From Hydractinia symbiolongicarpus (taxonomy: Eukaryota; Cnidaria; Hydrozoa; Anthoathecata; Hydractiniidae), in contig NC_079883.1 of NCBI RefSeq assembly GCF_029227915.1, positions 24,058,001-24,118,000 of the forward strand: DNA of 60,000 bases. The letters are read 5' to 3'. Positions 45,969-56,042 of the stretch are shown here, one piece after another. Each line of letters opens with the position of its first letter. Within the stretch, counting starts at the first letter, position 1. The notes beneath the pieces are model-generated. The model saw only the letters and a program-made list of their open reading frames with translations. It was not told where the DNA came from and made no database searches. The position numbers and the translations under genes were made by a program.

Positions 45969-48519
45969 TAGCACATCAGTGAACTTGCGTGCTCTGGAAC
46001 TGGAATTTATTAGGAGTGTGCGACTAATTATATGAAATATACATGAAGTGTTTGCCGTATTTTTTAAAGTCGGAAAAAAAATACCTTACTTTTATTATAA
46101 CAATGTGTCGTTTAGCGCGTTTTCCGATATAAATGAGTTCGTAAAATTTTCAAACTTTAGTTCTTAGGTTTTTTTATCGTATATTCTTTTATATATTTAT
46201 GCTTATTATTAAAATTTATGAAAATGTACAAGATTATTTGAAGGACAATAATAATTTCTCCAGACCCTATTTTCTCGCGACACCTTTTGTCTATCGGATT
46301 CGCAAAAATAGACGGACAAAAACATATTAGAGAATTCTGGGTGTACGTAATAAATGAGATTTTTGCCAAAGAATTGTTATTAAATAAGACGTAGGTACCA
46401 CCAAGGTTCAACAGCGACCTCCGAGCTCTTTATCTCTTTTTCATAACGAAAAGGAGAAAAAACCCTGGGATCGAGGTTGACCATGTTGGTTTATTGTGCT
46501 AAGTCTACTGTACTTCGACAGAAACTCGTTTCCCGCTTGACACATAATTCTTCAGTTAACCAAAGTTCAACCTCGACCTCCGACTCTTTGTCTCTCAAAA
46601 AAAGCCCTGGGATGGATATTGACCATGGTTGAGTTCATTGTGATACGCCTACTATAATTCGACAGAAACTCGTTCCCGCTTGACACAAATCTAATTCTTC
46701 AGTTAACTGTTTGTAAGAATTTAAAATTACTAGGGGTTAATCAATCAACCCTGACGTTTTGAAGGTGACGAAAATTAGGGGTTGCGCGATATCCTTTTGG
46801 ACAGACAAAATACAGTTATTTTACGTACATAATACGTCTGGTTAAGGAAGATTTGCGTGGTGACTGGTATTCACAAGTTCTTGAAACTTTTTTCCTGAGC
46901 GTTTATTTTCGCAAAAGTTTTATGAAAATACTTCGCGGGTACGTATCTGTGTGATTGGCCAAATCCACGAAATGGATTAATGCCCGCAAAATAATTTAAC
47001 ATCAGACCAGGGTCGTTTATTTAGAAACAGAACGGTCCCTTGCTACAACGTTTTAGATCACAACTCACACCAGGAGTTTTTGAGGACTTACATACCCATG
47101 ATGGAATACACAAAATTTAAGCATAGACTAACAAACGTATGTAATAAGCTGTTTTATATTTTACTAAGTATGTACAAGTAGATTTCAACCAAAATAGGAT
47201 CAATATGATCGTGTTTTTATAATATCAACCGTTTAAAAATATTACCAACCGTAGGTTATATGCACAATTTTTTTTATAAAATATTACTACGCAATAAATT
47301 TAAAGAATTACTTAAAAAGAACGAAACATTATTTTGTTCGTTCCAACAAAGAAAGATAGTTACATATTTTACAGTTATAACAACCATTATTGTTAATAAG
47401 GTGTAAAGCTATCTCCACTCGTCAGGTTATTTTGCCTGGAATGTCAGAAAATACTGCAATTTTAAAAGTAAAAATCAATTCCCATTTTAATCAGTGGATT
47501 TTATTCAAAATTATTGTTCATTTAGTGGAGATGAGCCTTAATGAATAGTATCTTTTTTAATATCGCAATATGATCATTTTTTTTAAATATGTAATAGGCA
47601 GCTACAAATGCCACTAACTATAGATAATTACATGCGTTTATTTATTGATGACGTCATGATGACCTTGCACATTTTTAATGTCTTACTCATTTAAAAATTA
47701 CTTGCACATAAACAGTTCATGCATATAGTGGCATCTTCGCAGCCTGATTAAAATATATAAGTTTTTAAAAAATTAATGCCTCTACATAAATTGTACAATA
47801 ATGAACTCTTGTTCAACAGAAAATATAAACCATATATATAATAAATAATTACCAAAATATTAAATTCTAATCAATTAGTGCATGTAACTAAAATCAACGT
47901 TATCCAACAAAAAGCATGTTTAAAGCAAGACAAAAACCATCTCAATGTATTTCTTGTTGTTTTACTTGTAAACCATAGTTTTTGTGACCCGTTTGAGTGA
48001 CTAAAAACAGTTCAAGCTTGCTTCCACTCAAGTGGACACTTTTACAATAACAAGATACTTAACACAAGTTAATATAAATGTTTTTCAAAGAATTTCCACC
48101 TTGTGGAGATGTATATAATATATATGTAAATATAAACTATCTAAAACTTTAAACACAAGATGTACTTAAATACAATATAAATTTTAATGGTATTATAAAA
48201 TACAACGTACTAAGAAATATATATTCACATATTATTGGAACACTAAACAAGCAAGCTAAATTTGCTAAAAAACAAAATTTGATACATTCATATACGTATG
48301 TATATAGTCTACCCATATTTGGTTTGTCGATTTTGGAAGATATATTTACAAGTAGATATCAGTGTAAATAAACTAAGATTTTTTTAATAACTTTCTTTAA
48401 AAAAAAAACGTTAAGCATGGTTCATGACTTCTGACAGAGCACTGCTCCAACAGAAATTAACACGCTTAACATCTTTGTTTGGAAAAAAACACAAATTCAC
48501 GTCATTGAATTAAAAAAAA
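45969..48519. other. Convergent 3' region between JAK and SERTA genes
   Basis: No coding exon supported. An AATAAA at 46349-46354 could end the JAK transcript, about 380 bases after the stop. A tandem pair of repeats lies at 46398-46700, listed separately. A perfect palindrome TGACGTCA occurs near 47650, but its use is unknown. The segment from about 47700 to 48519 is probably the 3' UTR or flank of the minus-strand SERTA gene. Confidence 0.4.
46398..46700. repeat. Tandem pair of about 160-bp repeats
   Basis: Two adjacent copies run in the same direction (46398-46558 and 46559-46700), each with gcgacctccgagctc- or cgacctccgactc-like starts, ccctggga, and a shared gacagaaactcgt(t)cccgcttgacaca block. 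The gacctc and ccctggga...gaggttgacc ends resemble the small foldback elements at 56475 and 59806. Confidence 0.75.
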
Positions 48520-49212
48520 CTACATTCCAACCAGAACCTGCATTATTTGATCTAATTCTTCAAAAAATGAGTCTGGTTTTCGAGCTTCGTACTCCATAGC
48601 ACAACTTGATGGGAATACACGCCAGTCATTGGAAATTTGCATTTGTAGGGAGGATAAGTTGTTATCGTAATCATAAAGTGTTATGTCTACATCTGGGAAA
48701 TTTGCATCAAAATCCATTGATTCAAAAGCAGGTGATGTTACTGTAGTAAGAGATGGTAAAGTCATACCATCCCATAAAAAACCATTTAATATACTTGTGT
48801 CTGTAACTGGTGCTGCGGAGTTGTTGGTAGACTTTCTATGATCGCCAATAGCACCATACTTACTTTGATGCTCCTTTTCTAATGACCGTTCCACCATTTG
48901 AATATCATCTTTAGCACTACCATTATTGAAACATTCGGCAAAGCTATTAGGACTTGTAAAACTTATTGACTCTTCATGATCGTACGATGGATAATCATTG
49001 TCAAAATTTAACATTTCTTCATCCATTTCATTTTCAATGTATCTTACAGTGTTTGTGATGGCAACAGATCGGAGTAATGATGGTTCTTTTCTTCCCTGGT
49101 CTTTTTGCAGTTTACATATTGACATGTTTAATATCATTTGTCTAAGAGTTATTCTCTCGTTTTCATCTGTATCAGAAAGGCGTCTCTTAGATCCACTAGT
49201 TAATTCAATCAT
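48520..49212 (-). CDS. SERTA-domain transcriptional co-regulator
   Basis: One coding exon of 230 residues. Residues 21-62 (ITLRQMILNMSICKLQ, then EPSLLRSVAITNTVRYIE) match the SERTA motif, a helical segment that in SERTAD proteins binds CDK4, PP2A subunits or other partners. The C-terminus is acidic and hydrophobic (FFEELDQIMQVLVGM), resembling the C-terminal transactivation segment of SERTAD1/2. The middle is Ser/Asn/Asp-rich and probably disordered. A 3' splice acceptor lies just upstream of the ATG (minus strand, near 49227), and a donor at 49558 implies a non-coding first exon. SERTAD proteins link E2F-dependent transcription with the cell cycle; that role here is by homology only. Confidence 0.85.
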   Translation of the reverse strand: MIELTSGSKRRLSDTDENERITLRQMILNMSICKLQKDQGRKEPSLLRSVAITNTVRYIENEMDEEMLNFDNDYPSYDHEESISFTSPNSFAECFNNGSAKDDIQMVERSLEKEHQSKYGAIGDHRKSTNNSAAPVTDTSILNGFLWDGMTLPSLTTVTSPAFESMDFDANFPDVDITLYDYDNNLSSLQMQISNDWRVFPSSCAMEYEARKPDSFFEELDQIMQVLVGM

Positions 49213-49558
49213 ATTTGAAGCTCTTCTAAACAGAATATATTTTTAGTAAGAAAACTGAAAACCATGTGCATTTATATTGGACCATGCTTTTAAGAATTTT
49301 TTCCAGGGAAAGTACACAGACACAACACAATGCTTAGTGAAGCACAAAACCATTGATATACCACGTTATTTAATTATGACAAACAAAATGGTATTAGTAC
49401 CTCACATTTTTTGCAATATAATCAATATTTTTGTATTAAATTTGACCCATAACCTAACCAGCTAAATGTCAAGTTAACTTAACTAACATATTTTTGTGTG
49501 GAAAGAAATAGGATAATACACAATTCTTTCTCATAAAGTAAAAAATAGAGTAACTTAC

Positions 49559-49970
49559 CAATTATTCTACTTGTAAATTTTAAGTTTTTGTAGGTTGGTG
49601 TAAAAATATGAGTGAAAGTTAGGTATAATTTCAATGTGTAGATGTACAATAAAGTTCTGTTTCTCGTCAACGAAAGACGAAAATGGACACACCAAAGTTA
49701 GTTATTTTCTATCTCGGATATTGTTACTAACATGCTTGAATAAAAGTAACGAAATTTACAATAATCTTTCAAGGTAGGTGTGAGCACGACTCTAAAAACA
49801 GTCTTTTGAAAAATAATTTCTGGTTCAATGATTTTATTGCGAAATGCATTATGGTTGAACATAAACCTCGGCACCAGTACCTCAATAGTTACGCCACAAA
49901 CCTTGTTTTTAGGAACTTCGTTCGGGGATCTCTCTTCTTGTATCCTCGCACGCACAAGACCTACCACGAA
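49559..49970 (-). other. Probable 5' UTR exon of the SERTA gene
   Basis: A GTAAGT donor on the minus strand (plus acttac near 49553-49558) pairs with the acceptor TTTAG at about 49227, giving a 5' UTR intron of about 330 bases. The upstream limit of the exon is not known. An 89-codon frame within it (49698-49967, minus) has no recognisable domain. Confidence 0.45.
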
Positions 49971-50196
49971 CTACCACTACATCTTATTGTAATGGTGTTT
50001 CCTTCGATATTTTTTCACGCACTTATTAACAAATTTTTGTGAATTTTTATGTGATGGGGGATAATAAAAAGTTTCATGCATGACTATAGAAAAACTCTCC
50101 CTTCTAGCCTTTTTTAATAAAGGGACTGTCCTGGGGACAACACGTCGGGTCATAGCTACCGCCTCGGTCCATTACAATAAGAAAGATCATATACAT

Positions 50197-50685
50197 TATC
50201 GGACAAAACAAAGTCGGACAAAAGTCACTAAATTTTAAAAGGTGACTTAAATAAGTCCGGCTAATAATTTTATCCGATCAATAATTTTTGCCCTATTGAT
50301 TGCAGTATTTTGGTGATAGGTCTCAATAATGGATGATTTGCGGCGGGTTGCATGCTGCAGGACATTTTACAAGTCGCTATACTATAAATGCAAAAACTCT
50401 CCTCCTCCCTATGATAATAATGATCTGTTCTGCAAAATGGTGACAAATAAGATCTTGCATTGGGGGACTATTATGACATGGTAATTAAATAATCATGGTT
50501 GTTTTCCCTTGAATATTGTTAGTTTGTATACCGCATAGTCCCTTGTACTTGAATTTAAATAAGTTAAAAAAATTCAAAAAGAAAAATAGAAAGAATTAAT
50601 CAAAATAGAATAAAAAATGACCATATTTTTTAGAAGTGACTAAAATTATGTCTGACAATTTTGTCCGGCTTTGTTTTTCTCGATA
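50197..50685. mobile_element. MITE-like element with imperfect inverted ends
   Basis: The left end (tatcggacaaaacaaagtcg, then gacaaaagtcacta) and the right end (tagtgac..., then gtccggctttg...cgata) are inverted repeats of about 40 bp with several mismatches, about 490 bp apart. No coding frame lies between them. Confidence 0.7.
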
Positions 50686-50964
50686 AGGTAATTTTTTGTG
50701 CGAACAAAAACGGCTATTTAGCAGATTGCAATCAAATTACCGTATAACTTTTGTTCCGTCACGTTCTTAGTGAAAATCTGCAAATGCGATTGATATGCAT
50801 GTAAAAGTCATTTCGTACATACTAATTGTTAATGAACTAAGAAACAGTTAATTTATGATGTGCGTAACTGTGACGATTATTTACGCGTTGTATCGTGTCG
50901 TTGTATGTCCTTTGTGTATCGTACTATTTGTTATACATACAGTAGTTTTAGTACTCAGATAACC

Positions 50965-52445
50965 TTAGACATCTAAAAGAACTAAAAGTGGTCTGTCATA
51001 AAACAATTTTAGAAATTTTCCAGCTTTCCTGTTTTCTTTTATCTTTGTTCTTAGTTCAAGCCGAATTTTTGTTTCGTCGGAAAAGTCTTTGTTTATACAA
51101 ATGCCAGTGTCTTTTAACTTATTTGAGTTTTTAAAATATGCTCTTTGTCCTTGTAATTTAAAAGTTTAAATATAATTCTTTTTGTTTTTCCACCATTTTC
51201 TCCTTCTGTGTTCCCTTTTTTCCCATACGATGTGCACGTTTTATCACAATTGAATCTTGTAAATGAAGTTTATCCCTAAGCAAGCTCTGCACTTTTTCTT
51301 CGGTTTCTTCCCAAGTTTCATTCTCATTTTCTTTTAACCCTAATCGGTCCGGGGTTTTTAGAACATACTATGACCTTTTCATAGGATTGTTCAATCTGAA
51401 TCAAACTTGGCACACTTATAGTACGTCATAAAAGGAACAAAATGGCGGCAATAAATTTTTGCTTGCGTCAGCACATTTTCTGTGACGTCATCAGAAGCTT
51501 GAAAATTGTTAAAAATGCCACTATTTGCTTAAAATATAATTACTTTTGTTCTAGAGCGAATTTTTACATTCTGTTTGAAGTTTCTGAAAGTTTCTAAATA
51601 AAATTTTTTTAGCATATCTTCCGGTTTTTACATGGATCGGATAAAAAATTGCCCGAAAATCCGTTTTTTCCGATTTTCGGGTAAAATCCGACAAAATCGG
51701 GAAATCGGATTAGTCACGTGTCAAAATTATTCAAAATGATTCTTCTTGATGAAACAAAGTTGTGTTGCAAGTTTCAAGTTATAAGGATAATCCTAACAGG
51801 AGTTATTATATTTTCCCCATTATAAGGATTTCATAGAGATTTTAGGGGTAGTTTCGAGGAATGGCAATATCAAAGCCTCTGAAAGGTATGGGACCTAAAA
51901 ATTTACCATGCAGGTGTCTAATAGATAAATGTTGAAACTCAGTAAATATCATAGCCATATAAGAAAGCAATCAGGAGTTATTAAAAAAAACCGTCAGGGG
52001 GGGGCGGATTCCGCCCCCCCGGACCGAATAGGGTTAAACCATCTACACGTAAATTATTCCTTTGGTTTCTGTCCTTCAAAACACGTAGCTTCTCCTTAAG
52101 CAGACTTTTTTCTTGCGTTTGTTTGGCTAATTCACCTTCATAGGTGGCAAAACTTCCTTTAAATTCCTCATTAACAACTTTTTTATTTTCATTTACGTTC
52201 TTTGCAATGTTATTTATTTTCTTGTCTATCAAATTGCCCTGCATGAACTTGAAACTCTGTCGTAGCTCTTCTACTTCTTGGTGGAGACCTTTATACTTTT
52301 GTTCCGTGCTTTTGATTTTCTCTATCCTGTCCATTTTTTCATTTTGCAACTTTGTTGATCCAGTAATAAAATCTATAATGGATTTTTCAAATTTTACTAT
52401 CATCTCTTCATCTAATAGACGTATTTCTTCCTTTGTAACAGCCAT
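50965..52445 (-). pseudogene. L1-type ORF1p relic, split by a MITE
   Basis: The minus-strand frame begins with ATG at 52445. A coiled-coil region (about residues 10-125) is followed by RNQRNNLRVDGL, where the frame runs into a MITE. Coding similarity resumes on the far side at 51333 (ENENETWEETEEKVQ) and ends at TAA 50965-50967 after FYDRPLLVLLDV. This layout (coiled coil, then an RNA-binding module with NLRxxGL...HRMG and a C-terminal domain) fits the ORF1 protein of L1/Tx1-like LINEs, which coats element RNA. Besides the insertion there is one single-base shift in an A-run near 51200. I saw no ORF2 next to it. The copy is inactive. Confidence 0.7.
51334..52037. mobile_element. piggyBac-like MITE with TTAA target duplication
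   Basis: The ends CCCTAATCGGTCCGGGG (from 51338) and CCCCGGACCGAATAGGG (to 52033) are inverted repeats with one mismatch. They are directly flanked by TTAA on both sides (51334-51337 and 52034-52037). The CCCTA-type terminus and TTAA target site are the hallmarks of piggyBac transposition. The 696-bp core has no transposase frame, so it is non-autonomous. Confidence 0.88.
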
Positions 52446-54030
52446 AAAGCGTAATATATATGTTATAAAAAAAATTTTTATTATAAATATATAAGGTCAA
52501 GTTTTTGTTAAAAATTTTATTAAAATTAAAATGTTTGTTAACGTCGAAAATACGCGTGCTCTCAATGCGAGAGGTAAGCTTTAAGCTGGGTCTGATGATA
52601 AGACAAAATATGTCTTCTACTTGCTCCAGCCATTATTTGATTGCAAAAACAAACAAACATGTAAAAAAAGAATTATTCTGACGAAATAGATACATACATA
52701 GAAAAACTGATTGTAGAATGGTGTTTTAAACGCCAATTTCCTTTCTGTTTTTTTTTTTTTTTTCATCTGTTTTGCAACAAAAACAACATTTGTAATTTTA
52801 TAGAAACCCTACCTTAAAAAAAGACTTAAAAAAGCGGACGAGGTTGTAGAAAATTTGGACCAGTTTTATGAAATATCGCTCATTAAAAATCACCTGGTTG
52901 TTGTTGTATCCAACTTGAAAGGAAATTATTGCCCCAGTAACCATACTAGCTTTGGCATCTTTGTTGTTGTTACTAAAATAGGCATTCTCGTCCCCAGGGC
53001 ATTTTGTCTTGTTGATGAAGTTGATAAACGGCTCAGGGGCCGAAAAAGGAGTCGGATTCACAATCCTGTATGCTACTTTATCGCGCAACGATGAAGGGAG
53101 ATTATGGAGATTTATCACCCTATTTCTTCCCTACTTAGTTTTCTGTCAAGATATATAAACAGACACGGTCGTATCATAAAATGCATCCGTGACAGTAGTC
53201 ATGCAACCAGCTCGCAAGACAACAAAATAGAAGCTTTACCAACCTTATCACCAAGTCTTGTTAGTTGTTTTTATATTTGAACAAAACCGTTAAAAAAACG
53301 TAAGAAAAAGGGCCTGGACACAAAGTTTAACGATATTTTCTACACAGAATTTAACTCTTCACCGGACAATGTTGCTATATCACAGCCGAAGGATTGTAGG
53401 GGTCGTAGCCACCTGCCGTGTTCCCACGTAAATGAAACACTAAATAAAAGAAAAGCGAAGTACCGCCTTGAGAGTGGGTTATCTATTGCTTTCAAATCGA
53501 TTTCTTTTTCAAATTGTTGTCAAAAATGTCTTTTTCCTGTTGAGTATAAACCTCGTTCCTAGAACATTTTTACTTATTGATAAATGTGATAGCCGCTCCG
53601 TAATAACGGTTTAGTCCCTGTCGACGAGGTTGACAGAGAATATATATAACGCAGTCTTGTGGGGGTGTCAAAAGTATATCTTAAACTTTCATTCGAAAGA
53701 CGTGTTTGATTTGTCCCTTTGTCGAAAAAACAAAAAACACATTAAAACGTAAAAATTTCAATTTTTTTTAATTTTTTTAAATCGTATTTTAACTTAGTTT
53801 GTAAGCATCTTTGAAATTGACTCCATTTTTATTGCATCGGACATTTTCATAGGGTCTATCATACAAAGCATGTCTATTTAAAGAAAATGCCTCCTAGTGC
53901 TTAGTCTTCTATTAAATATTAATATTGCAAAAGATTAAACGTTAGGCGGTATATTATATAGGGCGAAATGAAAGTACTGGGAGCTAAATTGTTTTGATAA
54001 AAAAACAGAATTTGTATTCCCTTACATCCG
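52446..54030. other. Intergenic region upstream of the receptor gene
   Basis: No gene seen. It has T- and A-runs (52748-52765) and words related to the cctcgtccccag foldback family near 52990 and 53549-53635 (aacctcgt...acgaggtt). The promoter of the receptor gene should lie at its right end. Confidence 0.4.
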
Positions 54031-55953
54031 ATGAAGTTCTTTAGAAACAAGTGCAGTTGGGCGAACATGAATCGTCAACTAGAAAGAAATTATAAAATGC
54101 TCTTAACGCTAGCGCTTGTAGTATTCAAATTATACAAGACTGAAAAAACAGGAAATCATTTATGTATTTTGAATCGTTACAAAGTGGGTTTTATTCTTGA
54201 ACCCTATCGAAATCCTAAACCTAAGTATCAAGTATTGTGTAAGAAACACATCCGAAACTCATCTTCAACTACTTGCATTAATTTTTTTTGTTCTAATGGC
54301 TATAAGAAGAACGACACGAAATGTAGCAAATATAAAATGGCGAAAGTGTTTGTAACTAAAAATCAAGAAAAAAATGTGACTTTTGATGCCTGTTTGCTGA
54401 GCCGAAATTATGCAATGTATGTGGAATTAAATGTCGATAATATTATGAGCTGTGGTGGAACCTATTTTAACAAATTAGGAGAGAGTTATAACATTACAAA
54501 AACAAAAGCGATCAACTTCGCCGAAGTTTATACAGAAAAGTTTAATATGAGAAAAGTTATGACAGACGTTGAAAAGTTGGTTTCCGATGCTCAAACGAAG
54601 GCCTTTTTCCTCGTTTCGACACGCACACTATACACGAAAAGTCACGGTTTTGACGTTACAAGAACTTTTCCTAATACGAGTATATGTGCTCAACCCGTGG
54701 AATTAATATATGACCCTAACAGTATGATGTTCAACTTGAATTGCACTGCTGTTACTATCAACAAAACTGAATACACTTTTGTTGCATTTATTGTTCAACA
54801 GGGTGAGTCTATAATGCAAAAAATAAGTATATGTAAAAAATTTTATCACACAGTGCAGCAAAATTGTCCTCTCCAACTTCTAACAAATAATTTCTCTATA
54901 CAAAACGACGGTTCTATGTATTATTTAACTAAACTTTTCCAACTGGAGGAGTATTTACCTGTCCAAAACGGAGTGGGAGTTTGTATCAATCTGTCAAAAT
55001 TTGTCAAAATCCAGTACAAATGGCGCATTATTATGGAGAGCATGGAGCATTACATCACACTGTTTGGATTGCCACTTGGTATATGTTGCTATGTCTGGTT
55101 ATTGTTCGTATTCATTTCATGTAGGACATTGCATAACATGTCAGGTTTTAATACTTCAGCTCTATGTTTTTCACTTTTAATAGCAGATACGTCCTTCCTC
55201 CTTGTACATGTGCAGCAAAGTAAACAACTTTGCCAAACAACCGCCATTGTCCTGCATTGGAGTCTTATACTAAGTTACGTTTGGACCGTACTAATAACGT
55301 TTGAAATAGCATTAAGTTTACGGTCACCGATCGCCATTTTACAATTCGGAAGAAGAGGGAAAAGGCGTTTTTTTATATATTGCATCATAGCTGTTTGTCT
55401 TTCGGCTACTGCAATTTTCGTTCCGCTCTTACTGTCTAAACTTAAAATTGTTGATTTCAACTACGGAGGAGAGACGGGAGTGTGTTGGATTCAATCCTAT
55501 GATGCGACTGTATATGGATTTATTATCCCAGTAGCCGTACTTGCTTTGACATCTGTGTTGTTATTTACGTATACAATCTGCGCTATACGGCAAGAAACAA
55601 AGAGAAATAGAATTGCGCAAAGTAATAGAAAGATAGACGTTGCAAAATTAGCAACAAAACTAATTTTGACACTTGGTATTGTTGAATGTTTAGGATTCAT
55701 AAAGATAACAAAAAGAAATCTATCTGAACCTGAAGAAATTTTTAACGCGATTTTCCATTTCATCTTTACAACTACTCGATCGATGCGAGGGTTGTGCTTG
55801 TGGGGAGTTCTTATTCGTAGCAAGAACATCAACAAAGTACACAGGGAGTGGTTTTGTAGCAAAATTTCTTCCCGGGTAACGAGACAGGGTTTGGAGTTGC
55901 AAGACATCAGTACTATTAGTGTTAGTAGGAGTGTTGCGGTGACGAAAAGATAA
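54031..55953 (+). CDS. Family B (adhesion/Methuselah-like) G-protein-coupled receptor
   Basis: A single exon of 640 residues. The hydrophobic stretch MLLTLALVVFKLY near residue 23 looks like a signal peptide, so the ATG at 54097 is the more likely start. An ectodomain of about 310 residues with many Cys and N-glycosylation sites (NVT, NTS, NCT, NFS) follows. No GPS cleavage motif or GAIN end is visible before the first helix. Seven membrane helices span about 341-598, starting YITLFGLPLGICCYVWLLF. Loop 2 has the GVCWI motif, and TM7 has TTTRSMRGLCLWG, both typical of family B2. The intracellular tail is short. It probably signals through G proteins; the ligand is unknown. AATAAA at 56037-56042 is a good poly(A) signal. 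Confidence 0.85.
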   Translation: MKFFRNKCSWANMNRQLERNYKMLLTLALVVFKLYKTEKTGNHLCILNRYKVGFILEPYRNPKPKYQVLCKKHIRNSSSTTCINFFCSNGYKKNDTKCSKYKMAKVFVTKNQEKNVTFDACLLSRNYAMYVELNVDNIMSCGGTYFNKLGESYNITKTKAINFAEVYTEKFNMRKVMTDVEKLVSDAQTKAFFLVSTRTLYTKSHGFDVTRTFPNTSICAQPVELIYDPNSMMFNLNCTAVTINKTEYTFVAFIVQQGESIMQKISICKKFYHTVQQNCPLQLLTNNFSIQNDGSMYYLTKLFQLEEYLPVQNGVGVCINLSKFVKIQYKWRIIMESMEHYITLFGLPLGICCYVWLLFVFISCRTLHNMSGFNTSALCFSLLIADTSFLLVHVQQSKQLCQTTAIVLHWSLILSYVWTVLITFEIALSLRSPIAILQFGRRGKRRFFIYCIIAVCLSATAIFVPLLLSKLKIVDFNYGGETGVCWIQSYDATVYGFIIPVAVLALTSVLLFTYTICAIRQETKRNRIAQSNRKIDVAKLATKLILTLGIVECLGFIKITKRNLSEPEEIFNAIFHFIFTTTRSMRGLCLWGVLIRSKNINKVHREWFCSKISSRVTRQGLELQDISTISVSRSVAVTKR

Positions 55954-56036
55954 CCTTGTTTCCCTTTTGACTTTATAATGTGCCTGTGATAAGGGATCTA
56001 GGTAAGACCCCTGAAAAAGAAGATTAGGAAAGAAGG

Positions 56037-56042
56037 AATAAA
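56037..56042 (+). terminator. Poly(A) signal of the receptor gene
   Basis: AATAAA 84 bases after the receptor stop codon, in the correct direction. The position suits cleavage shortly downstream. Confidence 0.6.

Noticed and set aside
47640-47665. Perfect TGACGTCA palindrome as a regulatory site
   Set aside because: Single 8-mers occur by chance; two more copies (near 27235 and 51480) lie inside repeats, so there is no support for function.
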